A stretch of DNA of 22,065 bases from the NCBI GenBank assembly GCA_946497585.1, contig CAMMLF010000009.1, positions 1 to 22,065 on the forward strand, in the 5' to 3' direction. Numbering within the stretch: the stretch's first letter is position 1; every line of letters starts with the position of its first letter. Source of the DNA: an uncultured Clostridium sp. Its GTDB lineage: Bacteria; Bacillota; Clostridia; TANB77; CAG-508. Positions 6,055 to 14,090 of the stretch are shown here, one piece after another. The translations under genes and the position numbers were made by a program. The notes beneath the pieces were generated by a model. It did not search any database. It saw nothing but the letters and a program-made list of their open reading frames with translations, and was not told the origin of the DNA.

Positions 6055-7159
6055 TTAAGATTGCCTATCAAATATAGCTTTCATCACACCTTTATCAAGT
6101 ATGCCTGCAAAAATATTTTTGAAGATTATAAGTAATATTGGACCCAATATAAGTCCCCATACATTCCATATTTTATATCCTGTGTACATTGCAATTAATG
6201 TAAAAGCTGGGTGTATACCTATATGTTTGCTAACTAATTTTGGCTCTAAAAATTGCCTTACAACACTCATTATTACCCATAAGCCAAGTATTGCAACACC
6301 TAGCACAATGTCTCCATTTAAAGCGCTAATTATAGCCCAAGGTATCATTGCTGTTCCTGAACCTAGTATAGGAAGCGCATCTATAAATCCTATTCCTAGT
6401 GCTGCAAGAAGCGGAAATTCAACATTTAATCCAACTAATTGAAATACCGTAAGTCCGATTAATGAAATTACAAATGATACGAATATAAGTGTAGCTTCTG
6501 CCCTTAAATATTGTCCTAAAGCTTTTGCTATTTCTCTCAAATGTTTAGTTAGCTTTTTCATCCAAACTTCTGGCAAATGGTGTTCTAATTGGTCTATCAT
6601 ATATATCTTATCTGTGCATAAGAAATACAATGCCATTGCTGAGAAAAATATTGATAAAACTAAATTTGGAATTTCCATTATCCAATTAGTTATTCCTGTA
6701 AGTATGTTTGTAATTCCTGAGGTGATTGAATTTACCACATTACTTTCTACTTGTTCTATGCTTGCCCTTAGCTCTTCTGGAACTTTATCAAGTATATTTA
6801 TATTTTGTGTGAAACTATTCATCATTTCTTTGGCATTGTTATAATACATTTCTGAATCTTCTAACAAATTGTTGGCTTCTGAAAATAGTGTCACTATTCC
6901 CCATGCTAAAAGTCCGGGCTATTATAAGTAATGCTATAACCATGACAAAAATGCTACTAAATCGTCTTGTCCATTTACATTTTTTCATAAGAAAACGAAT
7001 TAGTGGCTCCAATAATAAAGCCAAAACAAAGGATACTAGAAATGGCATATAAAATACTGATAATTTGAAACAAATGAGTATAATCACTACTGTTAAAGCT
7101 AATAAAAATAAACGCTTTAATACTTTACTCCAATAATTTATATCAGACACCATTTTCAA
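6055..7159 (-). pseudogene. AI-2E family transporter (PerM-like), frameshifted
   Basis: Two minus-strand frames together give a ~370-aa AI-2E family membrane protein, the usual family length. The first part (7159 to about 6910) has two hydrophobic helices (LFLLALTVVIILICFKL and FLVSFVLALLLEPLI). The second resumes as LAWGIVTLFSEANNLLED and holds the remaining helices, the family segment ALPILGSGTAMIPWAIIS and the end GIHPAFTLIAMYTGYKIWNVWGLILGP. The frames meet at about 6900-6925, near GCCCGGACTTTTAGC, where one base is gained or lost. The start is TTG 7159 or ATG 7153 behind GAGGAG. Family members export autoinducer-2 or exchange ions; the substrate here is unknown. This is either a young pseudogene or an assembly error. 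Confidence 0.85.
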
Positions 7160-7173
7160 AATCTTCTCCTCTG

Positions 7174-7203
7174 TTTTAGCTAATATTATTATATGAAGAT
7201 TTA
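7174..7203 (-). promoter_or_regulatory. Possible promoter of the AI-2E transporter gene
   Basis: On the minus strand, roughly at these positions, TTGAAT, an 18-nt spacer and TATAAT lie a short leader upstream of GAGGAG and the start codon. The spacer is one base longer than optimum. Confidence 0.45.
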
Positions 7204-7303
7204 TAAATTTTATTCAAAAAATGTTTAAGCTTATTTATATACTACTTTTTTAAAATATTATAATTCACAAGTATGTCCCGTGCTTTTTTTCTTAAACTTA
7301 ACA

Positions 7304-7331
7304 AAGCGGAGCTTCAAAAGAAGCTCCGCTT
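7304..7331 (-). terminator. Hairpin after the PhoH gene
   Basis: A perfect 12-bp stem, AAGCGGAGCTTC with GAAGCTCCGCTT, around AAAA. A second, 8-bp stem (TGGTATCA/TGATACCA, 7348-7372) lies just after the PhoH stop. The T-run on the minus strand is short (TTTGTT). The pair probably ends the PhoH transcript. Confidence 0.7.
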
Positions 7332-7382
7332 GCTTTGTAGTATTGCTTGGTATCATTACATTTCTGATACCATAAATGAGGT

Positions 7383-8816
7383 TTATAGAATTCGTGAAGC
7401 GGTTTTTGCCAATTCACTTCTAACAGATTCATCATCTGTTAAAGTTATCTGCCAACATCTCGGTTCACCTTTGAAACGTTCCGATGCATAGCTTAGACCA
7501 TTTTCCCTCTCGGAAAGTTCTGGTCTATCTATTTGCTCCGGATCCCCAATAATAACAAGCTTGGTTCCTGTACCAACACGCGTTATTATTGTTTTAATTT
7601 CAGTGGCAGTAAGGTTTTGCGCTTCATCTATAATGATGAAGGTATCACAAATGGACCTTCCTCTGATATACCCTATTGCTTCAGCTCTGATTGCTCCAGA
7701 GGCAAAAACATAGGATCCGTCTTCTTGAGAAGGTTTTTCGGGACATATCTTATTACCTCTTTTATTTCGAGGATATTCAATGTCCTGACCAATCTCATCT
7801 TTTTTCGGATTGATAAGATTTCCAAGATTGTCCTTTATTCCTCTAAGATATGGGTAAATCTTTTCGAGTTCGTTTCCCGGAAGAAATCCAAGCTTTTCTC
7901 CAGTTTCAGTAGGACTACGAGAGATTAAAATTTTACCAGGAAAAAGTCCTTCTTCTACCACCTTTTGTAATCCAACTGCCAAAGACAAAAATGTCTTTGC
8001 GGTACCTGCTGGTCCTTTGAAAATAACTAGCGTTGCCCTCTTCTCATCCATAGTGAGTGCTTCAATCATAAATTTTTGAGCATTGTTTTTAGCAGTAATA
8101 CCATACGGATGAGTTTTTTCAAAAGTGAGAGGAACAATGTAGCCATTCTCAATCCTACCATTAGCTTTCTTGTATCCCCCCTCAATTTCTACGAACATAT
8201 TTTCGTATAATTCAGGAGGGTCTTCCTTAGGAATAACAAGAGAAATGGCAATTTTTCCTTGACTACAAAACAGTTTATAGTTTTCTTCTGAAACTTTAAG
8301 CTTGATACGTCCAGTGTACTGTTCTGAAAGCTCTGGAAGAAGCTCATCCTTAAAGCTTTGGGCTTCTATTCCACACATTTCAGCTTTCATGCGCAAAGGT
8401 ACACTTTTGCTAATCAAAATAACCGGCTCAGACTCTCTGCCATTTATTGGGGTATTATTGTTGATTTCATTTTTAATGGCTATACAAGTCTGTAGAATTC
8501 GTCTATCAAGCCTGTCAAGAGTAGTGGCTTCTACATCTTTAGGAAGTTCTATATCTGTATGATTTGTAGAAATATAGATAGTACTTCCATTTGTTTGTTT
8601 CACACCTTTTCTTAGTTTTTTAAAATCTAAACTCCAAAGATACTCTAGATTTTCCCGTGCAATCCTGCCCCTTTCTGTATTTTCCTTTGCATATCTTGTC
8701 TGCATCTCATCCACAACAGCCATTGGAATGTAAATATCGTTATCACTTCCAAAGTTTAGCGTCACATTCCGTTTAGACACCATAGTTCTAGTGCTTAAGA
8801 TGAAATGTTTTTTCAT
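7383..8816 (-). CDS. PIN-PhoH (YlaK-type) ATPase with degenerate PIN domain
   Basis: A 477-aa protein with the domain order of YlaK/PhoH2 proteins: an N-terminal PIN-like domain (1-155) and a C-terminal PhoH ATPase (240-477). The PhoH part has Walker A GPAGTAKT (268-275), Walker B FIIIDEAQN (393-401) and VIIGDPEQID (421-430), and should hydrolyse ATP and act on RNA. The PIN part aligns with YlaK, but the D-T-N nuclease motif reads S8-T-R10 and the SKD aspartate reads Ser138; Glu37 and Asp104 remain. RNA cleavage is therefore probably lost. ATG 8816 is chosen because GAGGTG (8823-8828) sits 6 bases upstream; a longer frame adds 12 residues without a site. The gene stands alone with a consensus-like promoter, a leader palindrome and two 3' hairpins. 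Confidence 0.85.
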   Translation of the reverse strand: MKKHFILSTRTMVSKRNVTLNFGSDNDIYIPMAVVDEMQTRYAKENTERGRIARENLEYLWSLDFKKLRKGVKQTNGSTIYISTNHTDIELPKDVEATTLDRLDRRILQTCIAIKNEINNNTPINGRESEPVILISKSVPLRMKAEMCGIEAQSFKDELLPELSEQYTGRIKLKVSEENYKLFCSQGKIAISLVIPKEDPPELYENMFVEIEGGYKKANGRIENGYIVPLTFEKTHPYGITAKNNAQKFMIEALTMDEKRATLVIFKGPAGTAKTFLSLAVGLQKVVEEGLFPGKILISRSPTETGEKLGFLPGNELEKIYPYLRGIKDNLGNLINPKKDEIGQDIEYPRNKRGNKICPEKPSQEDGSYVFASGAIRAEAIGYIRGRSICDTFIIIDEAQNLTATEIKTIITRVGTGTKLVIIGDPEQIDRPELSERENGLSYASERFKGEPRCWQITLTDDESVRSELAKTASRIL

Positions 8817-8853
8817 TTGATACACCTCATTTAGATAAAATTTACAAAGCATA

Positions 8854-8873
8854 TTTACGTGTACACACGTAAA
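8854..8873 (-). promoter_or_regulatory. Leader inverted repeat of the PhoH gene
   Basis: Perfect 9-bp arms TTTACGTGT and ACACGTAAA around 2 nt, in the leader 19 nt downstream of the -10. This is the same position as the palindrome of the AAA operon. It is an operator or RNA-hairpin candidate. Confidence 0.65.
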
Positions 8874-8892
8874 AAATGTTTTATATACTTAT

Positions 8893-8921
8893 ATTATACT
8901 CGGTTTCGACAATATATGCAA
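8893..8921 (-). promoter_or_regulatory. Promoter of the PhoH gene
   Basis: On the minus strand TTGCAT (8916-8921), a 17-nt spacer and TATAAT (8893-8898). The predicted start is near 8886, giving a ~70-nt leader. Confidence 0.8.
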
Positions 8922-8945
8922 TCATTTTTGCAATTTAATTATAAT

Positions 8946-10217
8946 TTATCTCTTATAAATATCCTTCTGTGTATACTCTTCGGGCTTTAATCCCAACTTA
9001 TCTTTTGAATATACTGTAAGTCCCAGTGTTAATATTAATATAAAAATTCCCATTACAATCATAGCAATATCTATATTATATATACCCACAATAGCCGAAC
9101 CTAAAAGTGTAATAATAGTTCTAAAAATATTATCGCAAATTGATTTTGATGAATATATAGCCGGCAAAATTTTTGTACTAGCAAAATTATTAACATATTT
9201 TTTAGCAAGAATTTGGTCTATTGCATTTGCAGCTCCCATAATTAATAATATAACAACAATGATTACTAGCTTTGTATAGAATGGAAGTTGTGTCATAGCT
9301 ATAATACCAGCCAAAATAAATCCAATTGCAAATATTAATAAAATATTGGTTAAAGACCTATTTTTAAATTTCTTGTTAAAGTCTAATGCTGTATTTGAAA
9401 ATAGTCCTCTAGTTAACTCAAACATAGCAAATATGAAACCTACTTGAACAGATGTTGCTCCTATATCTTGTAACAAGGTTAATTGATAAGAATCTAAAAG
9501 TACAATTATTCCCCAAACAGCTCCTGTCATAACAAGCAATGCTCTTAGGCGTTTTGATTTTGTTATAAATTTATATCCTTTTTTCAAATCTTTGATATAA
9601 TCTTTAAAACTTTCCTTACTTTCTTCCTCTTGTATATCATAAAAATTAAAAGATATAGCAGTTGCTGCTATTACGCATATTAAGCACAAAAATATTGGAA
9701 TATATGGATTTATATCATACAAAAATCCCGCTATAATCGTGGATACCGCAGAAAATATGCAGTATCTTGAAAAACCTTTTTTATCTAATCTTGAAAATAT
9801 TTCATTTCTTTGATAAGTTGGTGCTTGTGGAATAGATGTACTTAACAAGTTTGGCTCAGATACATATTTTAAGGCAAATGCTATTGCACTAACAAATTGT
9901 GATAGAGCAAGTCCTGCAAATCCATCAAATGTAATCATTAAAATTGCCCAAATTATATTAAAAATATTGCCTGCTATTGCTGTATTTTTATATCCTATTT
10001 TTGACGCAAGCAAAGTAGCTGGAACTTGCATTACTATCATGGATAAGGCATACACCGTAGCAGCTAGTAATATTTGAGATTCAGTAATTCCTTTTACATC
10101 TAATAAAAACATTACTCTTATGCCATAAAAAAATAGTAAATCATAACCAAGCATCAAATATTTTGGATATACTCTTAAATTGTGTTTTCTCACTTTTACT
10201 TCTTCTGTTACTGCCAT
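8946..10217 (-). CDS. MFS transporter
   Basis: A 423-aa integral membrane protein with about twelve hydrophobic helices in two halves, separated by a charged loop near residues 190-215 (EEESKESFKDYIKDLKKGYK), as in major facilitator transporters. The loop between helices 2 and 3 reads LASKIGYKNT, a weak form of the G-x-x-x-D-R/K-x-G-R/K motif. It probably moves a small molecule or drug across the membrane; the substrate cannot be told. GAGGAG sits 7 bases before the ATG. The gene has its own promoter and is isolated from the upstream 306-aa gene by a terminator. Its base composition is as AT-rich as uvrA. Confidence 0.85.
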   Translation of the reverse strand: MAVTEEVKVRKHNLRVYPKYLMLGYDLLFFYGIRVMFLLDVKGITESQILLAATVYALSMIVMQVPATLLASKIGYKNTAIAGNIFNIIWAILMITFDGFAGLALSQFVSAIAFALKYVSEPNLLSTSIPQAPTYQRNEIFSRLDKKGFSRYCIFSAVSTIIAGFLYDINPYIPIFLCLICVIAATAISFNFYDIQEEESKESFKDYIKDLKKGYKFITKSKRLRALLVMTGAVWGIIVLLDSYQLTLLQDIGATSVQVGFIFAMFELTRGLFSNTALDFNKKFKNRSLTNILLIFAIGFILAGIIAMTQLPFYTKLVIIVVILLIMGAANAIDQILAKKYVNNFASTKILPAIYSSKSICDNIFRTIITLLGSAIVGIYNIDIAMIVMGIFILILTLGLTVYSKDKLGLKPEEYTQKDIYKR

Positions 10218-10279
10218 TTCTTTACTCCTCTTTTGTCTATTTTTTACAATATTATTATATTTTATTCATCCTTACTTGG

Positions 10280-10308
10280 ATTCTATCATCTGCTAAATTA
10301 AAAGTCAA
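10280..10308 (-). promoter_or_regulatory. Promoter of the MFS gene
   Basis: On the minus strand TTGACT (10303-10308), a 17-nt spacer and TAGAAT (10280-10285), with TGA before the -10. Confidence 0.75.
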
Positions 10309-10377
10309 TAAAATATGTTTTTTCGTTTCTGCAAATTATAAATTTGTTTCATTAGATAACAATATAATTAAACACAA

Positions 10378-10401
10378 AAGAAGCAGAAATTTCTGCTTCT
10401 T
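10378..10401 (-). terminator. Palindromic terminator after the 306-aa gene
   Basis: A perfect 24-bp palindrome built on GAAGCAGAAATTTCTGCTTC, 24 bases past the stop, followed on the minus strand by TTTTGTGTTT and on the plus strand by a T6 run. It could work in both directions. Confidence 0.85.
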
Positions 10402-10425
10402 GCTTCTTTTTTCAATTTTACATTT

Positions 10426-11346
10426 TTAATTTGCATATTCATCTTCTGGATAAGGAGTAGCAAAATAATTAGCAAAAGGATAATCCATTCGATTCATATT
10501 TGCACTTACTTGCCTATCCATACTTTGCATCGGTGAACTTTGTATTTGCGAATTTTGCATAGTAGTTCTTTGCATTACAGGACCTTGATTCATTATAGGA
10601 TTTCGGTTCATTACTGGGACATAACTATTATTCATTCCTAAGTTTTGACTAACAGGTACGCTAAAATTATTATCCACCACTGAACTTCTTCTTGTATTTC
10701 TTCTGTGTTCAAGTAGCCTTCTTATTATTAAAATCTTAATTAAATCTCTTAGTGTAGGATTTCCTATTCTTCTTGAATTTTGCATTGTGTTTGATACGGT
10801 ATTTCTTGTAGTAGTATTATTTGACTGTATAGATTGTCTTTGTGTATTTCCTGTTTGTGATGACTGAGCCATAGTATTATTAGTTTTTGAATTTGTTGTT
10901 CTTGAAGAATTAATCATATCATCTTCAATATTCTTATATATCTCCATAGTCATAGACTCAATTAAATTATCTGTTATTTCTCTATCATTATTTTCTTCTA
11001 CTATTTTATTTACCATTGGCATTAATAAACAATAAATATCCGGATACATTCTTTGAATTCTTAATATCTCTTCTGACTCTTCCATATTTTGTTCTGTGTT
11101 TTCTCTCATCGAACTTTGAAAACTTGTTTGATTTTGCATATTTATTCGACTCGACGTAGCACCTTGATTTTGCATATTCATTTGTCCCGGCATAGTACTT
11201 TGATTTGTCATATTCATTTGATTTGACATATTCGTTTGAGTTTGCATATTAGCAGGGTTGGCATATGTAGGAACATTCGTATATTCATTAGCATAGGAAT
11301 TGCCTAATACACTTCTCATATAATCTTCATAACTTTGATAATTCAT
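10426..11346 (-). CDS. Asn/Gln/Met-rich protein resembling clostridial spore-coat-associated proteins
   Basis: A 306-aa protein, mostly low complexity. Residues 33-75 are a repetitive N/Q/M/T tract with recurring NM, NQ and MNMQNQ, repeated also at DNA level. Residues 145-195 are Ser/Asn/Thr/Gln-rich, and 225-290 Met/Asn/Gln-rich. Two ordered cores stand out: a helical block (93-143, starting ILRIQRMYPDIYCLLMPMV) and a basic hydrophobic helix (195-216, GNPTLRDLIKILIIRRLLEH). Blocks like YPxxYxxxxPMV and LRDLIxILxIRxLL recur in clostridial spore-surface hypothetical proteins as I remember them, so a spore-coat role is an inference. No signal peptide or cysteine cluster. An AGGAGG-like site fixes the start. 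The tracts look prion-like in composition. Confidence 0.65.
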   Translation of the reverse strand: MNYQSYEDYMRSVLGNSYANEYTNVPTYANPANMQTQTNMSNQMNMTNQSTMPGQMNMQNQGATSSRINMQNQTSFQSSMRENTEQNMEESEEILRIQRMYPDIYCLLMPMVNKIVEENNDREITDNLIESMTMEIYKNIEDDMINSSRTTNSKTNNTMAQSSQTGNTQRQSIQSNNTTTRNTVSNTMQNSRRIGNPTLRDLIKILIIRRLLEHRRNTRRSSVVDNNFSVPVSQNLGMNNSYVPVMNRNPIMNQGPVMQRTTMQNSQIQSSPMQSMDRQVSANMNRMDYPFANYFATPYPEDEYAN

Positions 11347-11383
11347 AAAAATAACCTCCTACACTATAGTATGTAAGAAGTTT

Positions 11384-11412
11384 TGTATATGTGCACAAAA
11401 GCGCCAATATAC
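11384..11412 (-). promoter_or_regulatory. Possible sigma-E-like promoter of the 306-aa gene
   Basis: On the minus strand GTATATT (11406-11412), a 14-nt spacer and CATATACA (11384-11391), compared with the sporulation sigma-E pattern kmATATT-14/15-CATACAnT. The -35 match is good and the -10 has mismatches. The -35 would lie inside the end of the neighbouring inverted-repeat element. Confidence 0.25.
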
Positions 11413-11527
11413 ATTCTTCCGCATTTCGTTTCGCGGTTCGCTATTCGCTCAACGCTCGCTCGCCCAGCTCCACTCCAAAGTCGTCTGCGCTCACTTGAAA
11501 TGCTCTAGAACATATATTGTCGCTTTT
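11397..11527. repeat. Inverted-repeat extragenic element, copy 1
   Basis: A 131-bp element with terminal inverted repeats of 21 bp (11397-11417 and 11507-11527; 18 of 21 match), beginning AAAAGCG and containing CAATATA and TTCT. Its interior is much less AT-rich than its surroundings (for example GCTCAACGCTCGCTCGCC). It starts 7 bases after the murD stop. Read on the minus strand its arms form a long stem ending GCGCTTTTG, so it can terminate murD transcripts. About 80 bases of one half match copy 2 in inverted orientation. Confidence 0.75.
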
Positions 11528-11533
11528 TTCAAA

Positions 11534-12946
11534 TTACCAAATTCGATTTACTAACTCTTTAAACTTATTACCCCTATCCTCAAAATTCTTAAACATATCA
11601 AAACTTGCACTTGCTGGCGAAAATAATACTACTTCTCCCTCTATCGCTACTTCTTTAGCTTTTTGAATTGTTTCCTCTAATGTATTACATCTATAAATTG
11701 GAATACTCTTGCCTTCTTTTTTCTCTTCTTCCAATACTGCATTTTGGATTTTTTCGGATGTTTGACCAACTAGTATTAGTTTACTAACATTTTGAAGAAT
11801 TGGCTTAGCAATTGGTTCATAGTCTAAATGTTTATCATATCCACCTGCAATAAGAACTATTTTCTCATCAAATGAATTTAATCCCGCAATTGTTCTGCTT
11901 GGACTAGTTCCTATTGAATCATTGTACCATTCTACCCCATCAATTGTTCTTATATATTCTATTCTATGCTCAACACCAGGGAAATTTTCAATTGTTTTGC
12001 GTGTAATATCTTCTTTGCATAATTCTAAAGTTGCGCTAATTGCCGCGCAAGCATTTTCACAATTATGCACTCCTCTTAATTTCATATTTTCTTTTTTTAC
12101 AAAATGTTTTCTTACTCCATCTTCACAAACTTTTATGATATTGTCATTTCTATCAAAAATAACACCATCATCTAAAATTTCTCTACTACTAAAGAATCTT
12201 ACTTTTCCTTTTACTTCTTTGTAAAATTCTTTTGTTATTTCATTATCCTTATTTATAACTAATAACCCTTGCTCATTTTGATGTAAGAAAATATTTTTTT
12301 TACTATCTATATATTCTTGATAATCTTTATGTACATTTAGATGGTTTGGAGCAATATTTGTAACAACAGCTATTTGAGGACTTATTTTCATATTCATAAG
12401 TTGGAAACTACTTAATTCTAGAACAACTATATCTTCTGGTTTCATATTTTCTATTTCAGTAAATAGTGGAGTTCCTATATTACCTCCTAAAAAGCAATGA
12501 TATCCATTTGCTTCTAATATTTTGTAAATCAAAGTAGTTGTAGTTGTTTTTCCATCACTTCCAGTAACTCCAACAACTTTGCATGGTGCAAGTTCAAGCA
12601 CTTTTTCAATTTCAGATGTAAGTATTGCTCCTCTTTCTACTTCTTTTACTATTTCTGGAGTATCAGGTCTACAACTTGGAGCTCTAAAAATATAATCAAA
12701 GCCTATTAAATGTTCTAATGAGTTTTCGCCGAAATAATAGTTCATATTATAATTGTCAAGTTTAGCAATTATATCACTATCTATTTTTTCTTTATCTCGG
12801 TTATCAAAGGCTGTAACTTTTGCTCCATGATTATAAAAATAATCTATAAGTGGTTTATTACTTACCCCCATTCCAATTATTGCAATTCTTTTATCTTTAA
12901 TATCATTATTGAATTTTTTTAACTTTTCATTTACATATGTACTCAT
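11534..12946 (-). CDS. murD: UDP-N-acetylmuramoyl-L-alanine--D-glutamate ligase
   Basis: A 470-aa Mur ligase of normal length. It joins D-glutamate to UDP-MurNAc-L-Ala with ATP in cytoplasmic peptidoglycan synthesis. The N-terminal Rossmann-like domain (18-100) begins IAIIGMGVSNK. The central ATPase domain has GVTGSDGKTTTTT (126-138), ELSSFQL (177-183) and NIAPNHLNVHKDYQEYIDSK (197-216), where the usual Asp of NHLDxH is Asn. It also has HNCENACAA (294-302) and GVEHRIEY. The C-terminal domain has NDSIGTSPSRT and ends SPASASFDMFKNFEDRGNKF, the MurD hallmark. It is followed directly by the inverted-repeat element and stands apart from other mur genes, which usually cluster with it. Confidence 0.96.
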   Translation of the reverse strand: MSTYVNEKLKKFNNDIKDKRIAIIGMGVSNKPLIDYFYNHGAKVTAFDNRDKEKIDSDIIAKLDNYNMNYYFGENSLEHLIGFDYIFRAPSCRPDTPEIVKEVERGAILTSEIEKVLELAPCKVVGVTGSDGKTTTTTLIYKILEANGYHCFLGGNIGTPLFTEIENMKPEDIVVLELSSFQLMNMKISPQIAVVTNIAPNHLNVHKDYQEYIDSKKNIFLHQNEQGLLVINKDNEITKEFYKEVKGKVRFFSSREILDDGVIFDRNDNIIKVCEDGVRKHFVKKENMKLRGVHNCENACAAISATLELCKEDITRKTIENFPGVEHRIEYIRTIDGVEWYNDSIGTSPSRTIAGLNSFDEKIVLIAGGYDKHLDYEPIAKPILQNVSKLILVGQTSEKIQNAVLEEEKKEGKSIPIYRCNTLEETIQKAKEVAIEGEVVLFSPASASFDMFKNFEDRGNKFKELVNRIW

Positions 12947-12998
12947 TTTTATATTGCTTCCCTTCTAGTTTTGTTTCATTGTTATTATTTCAATTTAT

Positions 12999-13028
12999 AA
13001 AAGCTTAAATATATGTTCTGTAGCTTTT
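12999..13028 (-). terminator. Short hairpin of the extragenic element family after the kinase gene
   Basis: AAAAGCT and AGCTTTT arms (7 bp) around a 16-nt loop that contains AATATATGTTCT, the core of the element ends. The same 7-16-7 geometry recurs at 13832-13861. It lies about 43 bases past the kinase stop and reads AGCTTTTAT on the minus strand, a weak terminator. Confidence 0.6.
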
Positions 13029-13070
13029 GCTAAATAAATATTAACTGTAAATAGTAATATTCATTTTATA

Positions 13071-13766
13071 TTATGCTATTTTTAATAATTTGCTAATATA
13101 TTTATCAAAAATCTTTTTAGCTGATTCTTTTGCACTTGAATCTCCTGTTACATCAACTTTAACAGTTTTATCAAATGTTTCGTTAAAGCCGGATTTTTCA
13201 TGTAATATATCTCTTTGTATAATTGAATTTCTTACTTCATCAATTGTATATTCACCTTTTAATTGATTATATCTTCTTTGTACTCTTTCCTCAAGAGAAG
13301 CGGTAATAAAAATATGCAAATCCATTTCTGGATAAATTTTTACTAAATCCCTTGCTGAAACTATAATATTAAACTTTTTGCTATATTCTTGTATTATTTG
13401 ATGTGCAAATGCAAATAGTTTACTGTTATCTGCCTGATTCGCCATTTTAGAAACACCAATTGAATTTTGCATACTTTTCATAGCTTCTTCATCAATCTTT
13501 TTTCCCGCAATATATATAACAGTTTTTCTATCCTCTATTTTAAATTCTACTTGTAATTTTTTTAATAAATCAAATGGTGTAAGCATCGCCATTTGCTCTA
13601 AGCTATTTATGTTATCCTTTGCCATATGTAATGCCTCAATTAAAGCTCTATAAATTTTGCTTCCATCTACAAAAATGCTATTAGGTATTAGATTCAATAA
13701 TTCATCACAAATGGATGTTTTACCAGCTCCAACCATTCCTTCAATTCCTACTACTATATTATTCAT
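13071..13766 (-). CDS. Cytidylate-kinase-like P-loop nucleotide kinase
   Basis: A 231-aa P-loop kinase. Walker A is GIEGMVGAGKTS (7-18), followed by FVDGSKIYRAL, which fits the NMP-binding segment after the P-loop. Later IIVSARDLVKIYPEMDLHIF, ITASLEERVQRRYNQL and RNSIIQRD match the ARD/GRD, LID and C-terminal regions of (d)CMP kinases. It should phosphorylate a nucleoside monophosphate, most likely CMP or dCMP, but it diverges enough from classical Cmk (no G-R-D-I-G-T) that another small-molecule kinase is possible. It begins behind AAAGGA, with a possible promoter at 13789-13817. It lies in the same direction as uvrA and murD but is separated from both by repeat elements. Confidence 0.75.
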   Translation of the reverse strand: MNNIVVGIEGMVGAGKTSICDELLNLIPNSIFVDGSKIYRALIEALHMAKDNINSLEQMAMLTPFDLLKKLQVEFKIEDRKTVIYIAGKKIDEEAMKSMQNSIGVSKMANQADNSKLFAFAHQIIQEYSKKFNIIVSARDLVKIYPEMDLHIFITASLEERVQRRYNQLKGEYTIDEVRNSIIQRDILHEKSGFNETFDKTVKVDVTGDSSAKESAKKIFDKYISKLLKIA

Positions 13767-13788
13767 TAATATATCAATCCTTTCTGTC

Positions 13789-13817
13789 CTTATATATATA
13801 ATTTAGTTATTCTTCAA
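13789..13817 (-). promoter_or_regulatory. Possible promoter of the kinase gene
   Basis: On the minus strand TTGAAG (13812-13817), a 17-nt spacer and TATAAG (13789-13794), in very AT-rich DNA. Confidence 0.35.
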
Positions 13818-13831
13818 AGTTAATTTTTATC

Positions 13832-13990
13832 AAGAGCTACAATATATATTCTGGAGCTTTTAGCGCATCGAAGCGGACAAAGGGCTCAAATACGCTTATG
13901 TCTTTTTCTTAAAAGCGCAGTCGGAGCGTGCGAGCGCTGAGCAAAGCGAAATCGCGAAGTAAATGCGGAAGAATGTATATTGTCGTTGAA
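13832..13990. repeat. Inverted-repeat extragenic element, copy 2
   Basis: About 159 bp, bounded by inverted ends with the core ACAATATATATTCT at the left and, read on the minus strand, ACAATATACATTCT at the right (13 of 14 match). The right half read on the minus strand matches copy 1: CAATATACATTCTTCCGC is identical and a GCTCAxCGCTCGC block follows. It is inverted relative to copy 1. The left end carries a 7-16-7 hairpin like that at 12999-13028. The two copies differ in the middle, so they are old or only their ends and one arm are conserved. Confidence 0.75.
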
Positions 13991-13999
13991 AAAGAATTA

Positions 14000-14090
14000 A
14001 ATTTTGGCTAGGCGTTCAAGGAAGAAATACCGGAGGCGTATGTAGGTATACGCCGAGGATTTTCTTTTGAAGAACAACGACGCCAAAATT
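14000..14090 (-). repeat. Long hairpin element at the uvrA 3' end
   Basis: A 91-bp imperfect palindrome with perfect outer arms AATTTTGGC/GCCAAAATT, complementary middle parts and a perfect inner stem GGCGTAT/ATACGCC (14034-14040, 14047-14053). It starts 4 bases after the uvrA stop codon on the minus strand and probably forms the transcript's 3' structure. As I remember, related palindromes with a GGCGTA...TACGCC centre recur in clostridial genomes, so a REP-like mobile element is likely. Confidence 0.7.

Noticed and set aside
7273..7491. 72-aa plus-strand frame
   Set aside because: It runs through the PhoH 3' hairpins and into the antisense of the PhoH gene, with no ribosome-binding site.
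8817..8852. 12-residue longer start for the PhoH protein
   Set aside because: No ribosome-binding site precedes it, and its added region lies in the leader; ATG 8816 has GAGGTG and starts the family-typical N-terminus.
11354..11375. Sigma-K promoter (CATACTATA) for the 306-aa gene
   Set aside because: Its transcript would begin inside the ribosome-binding site, leaving no usable leader.
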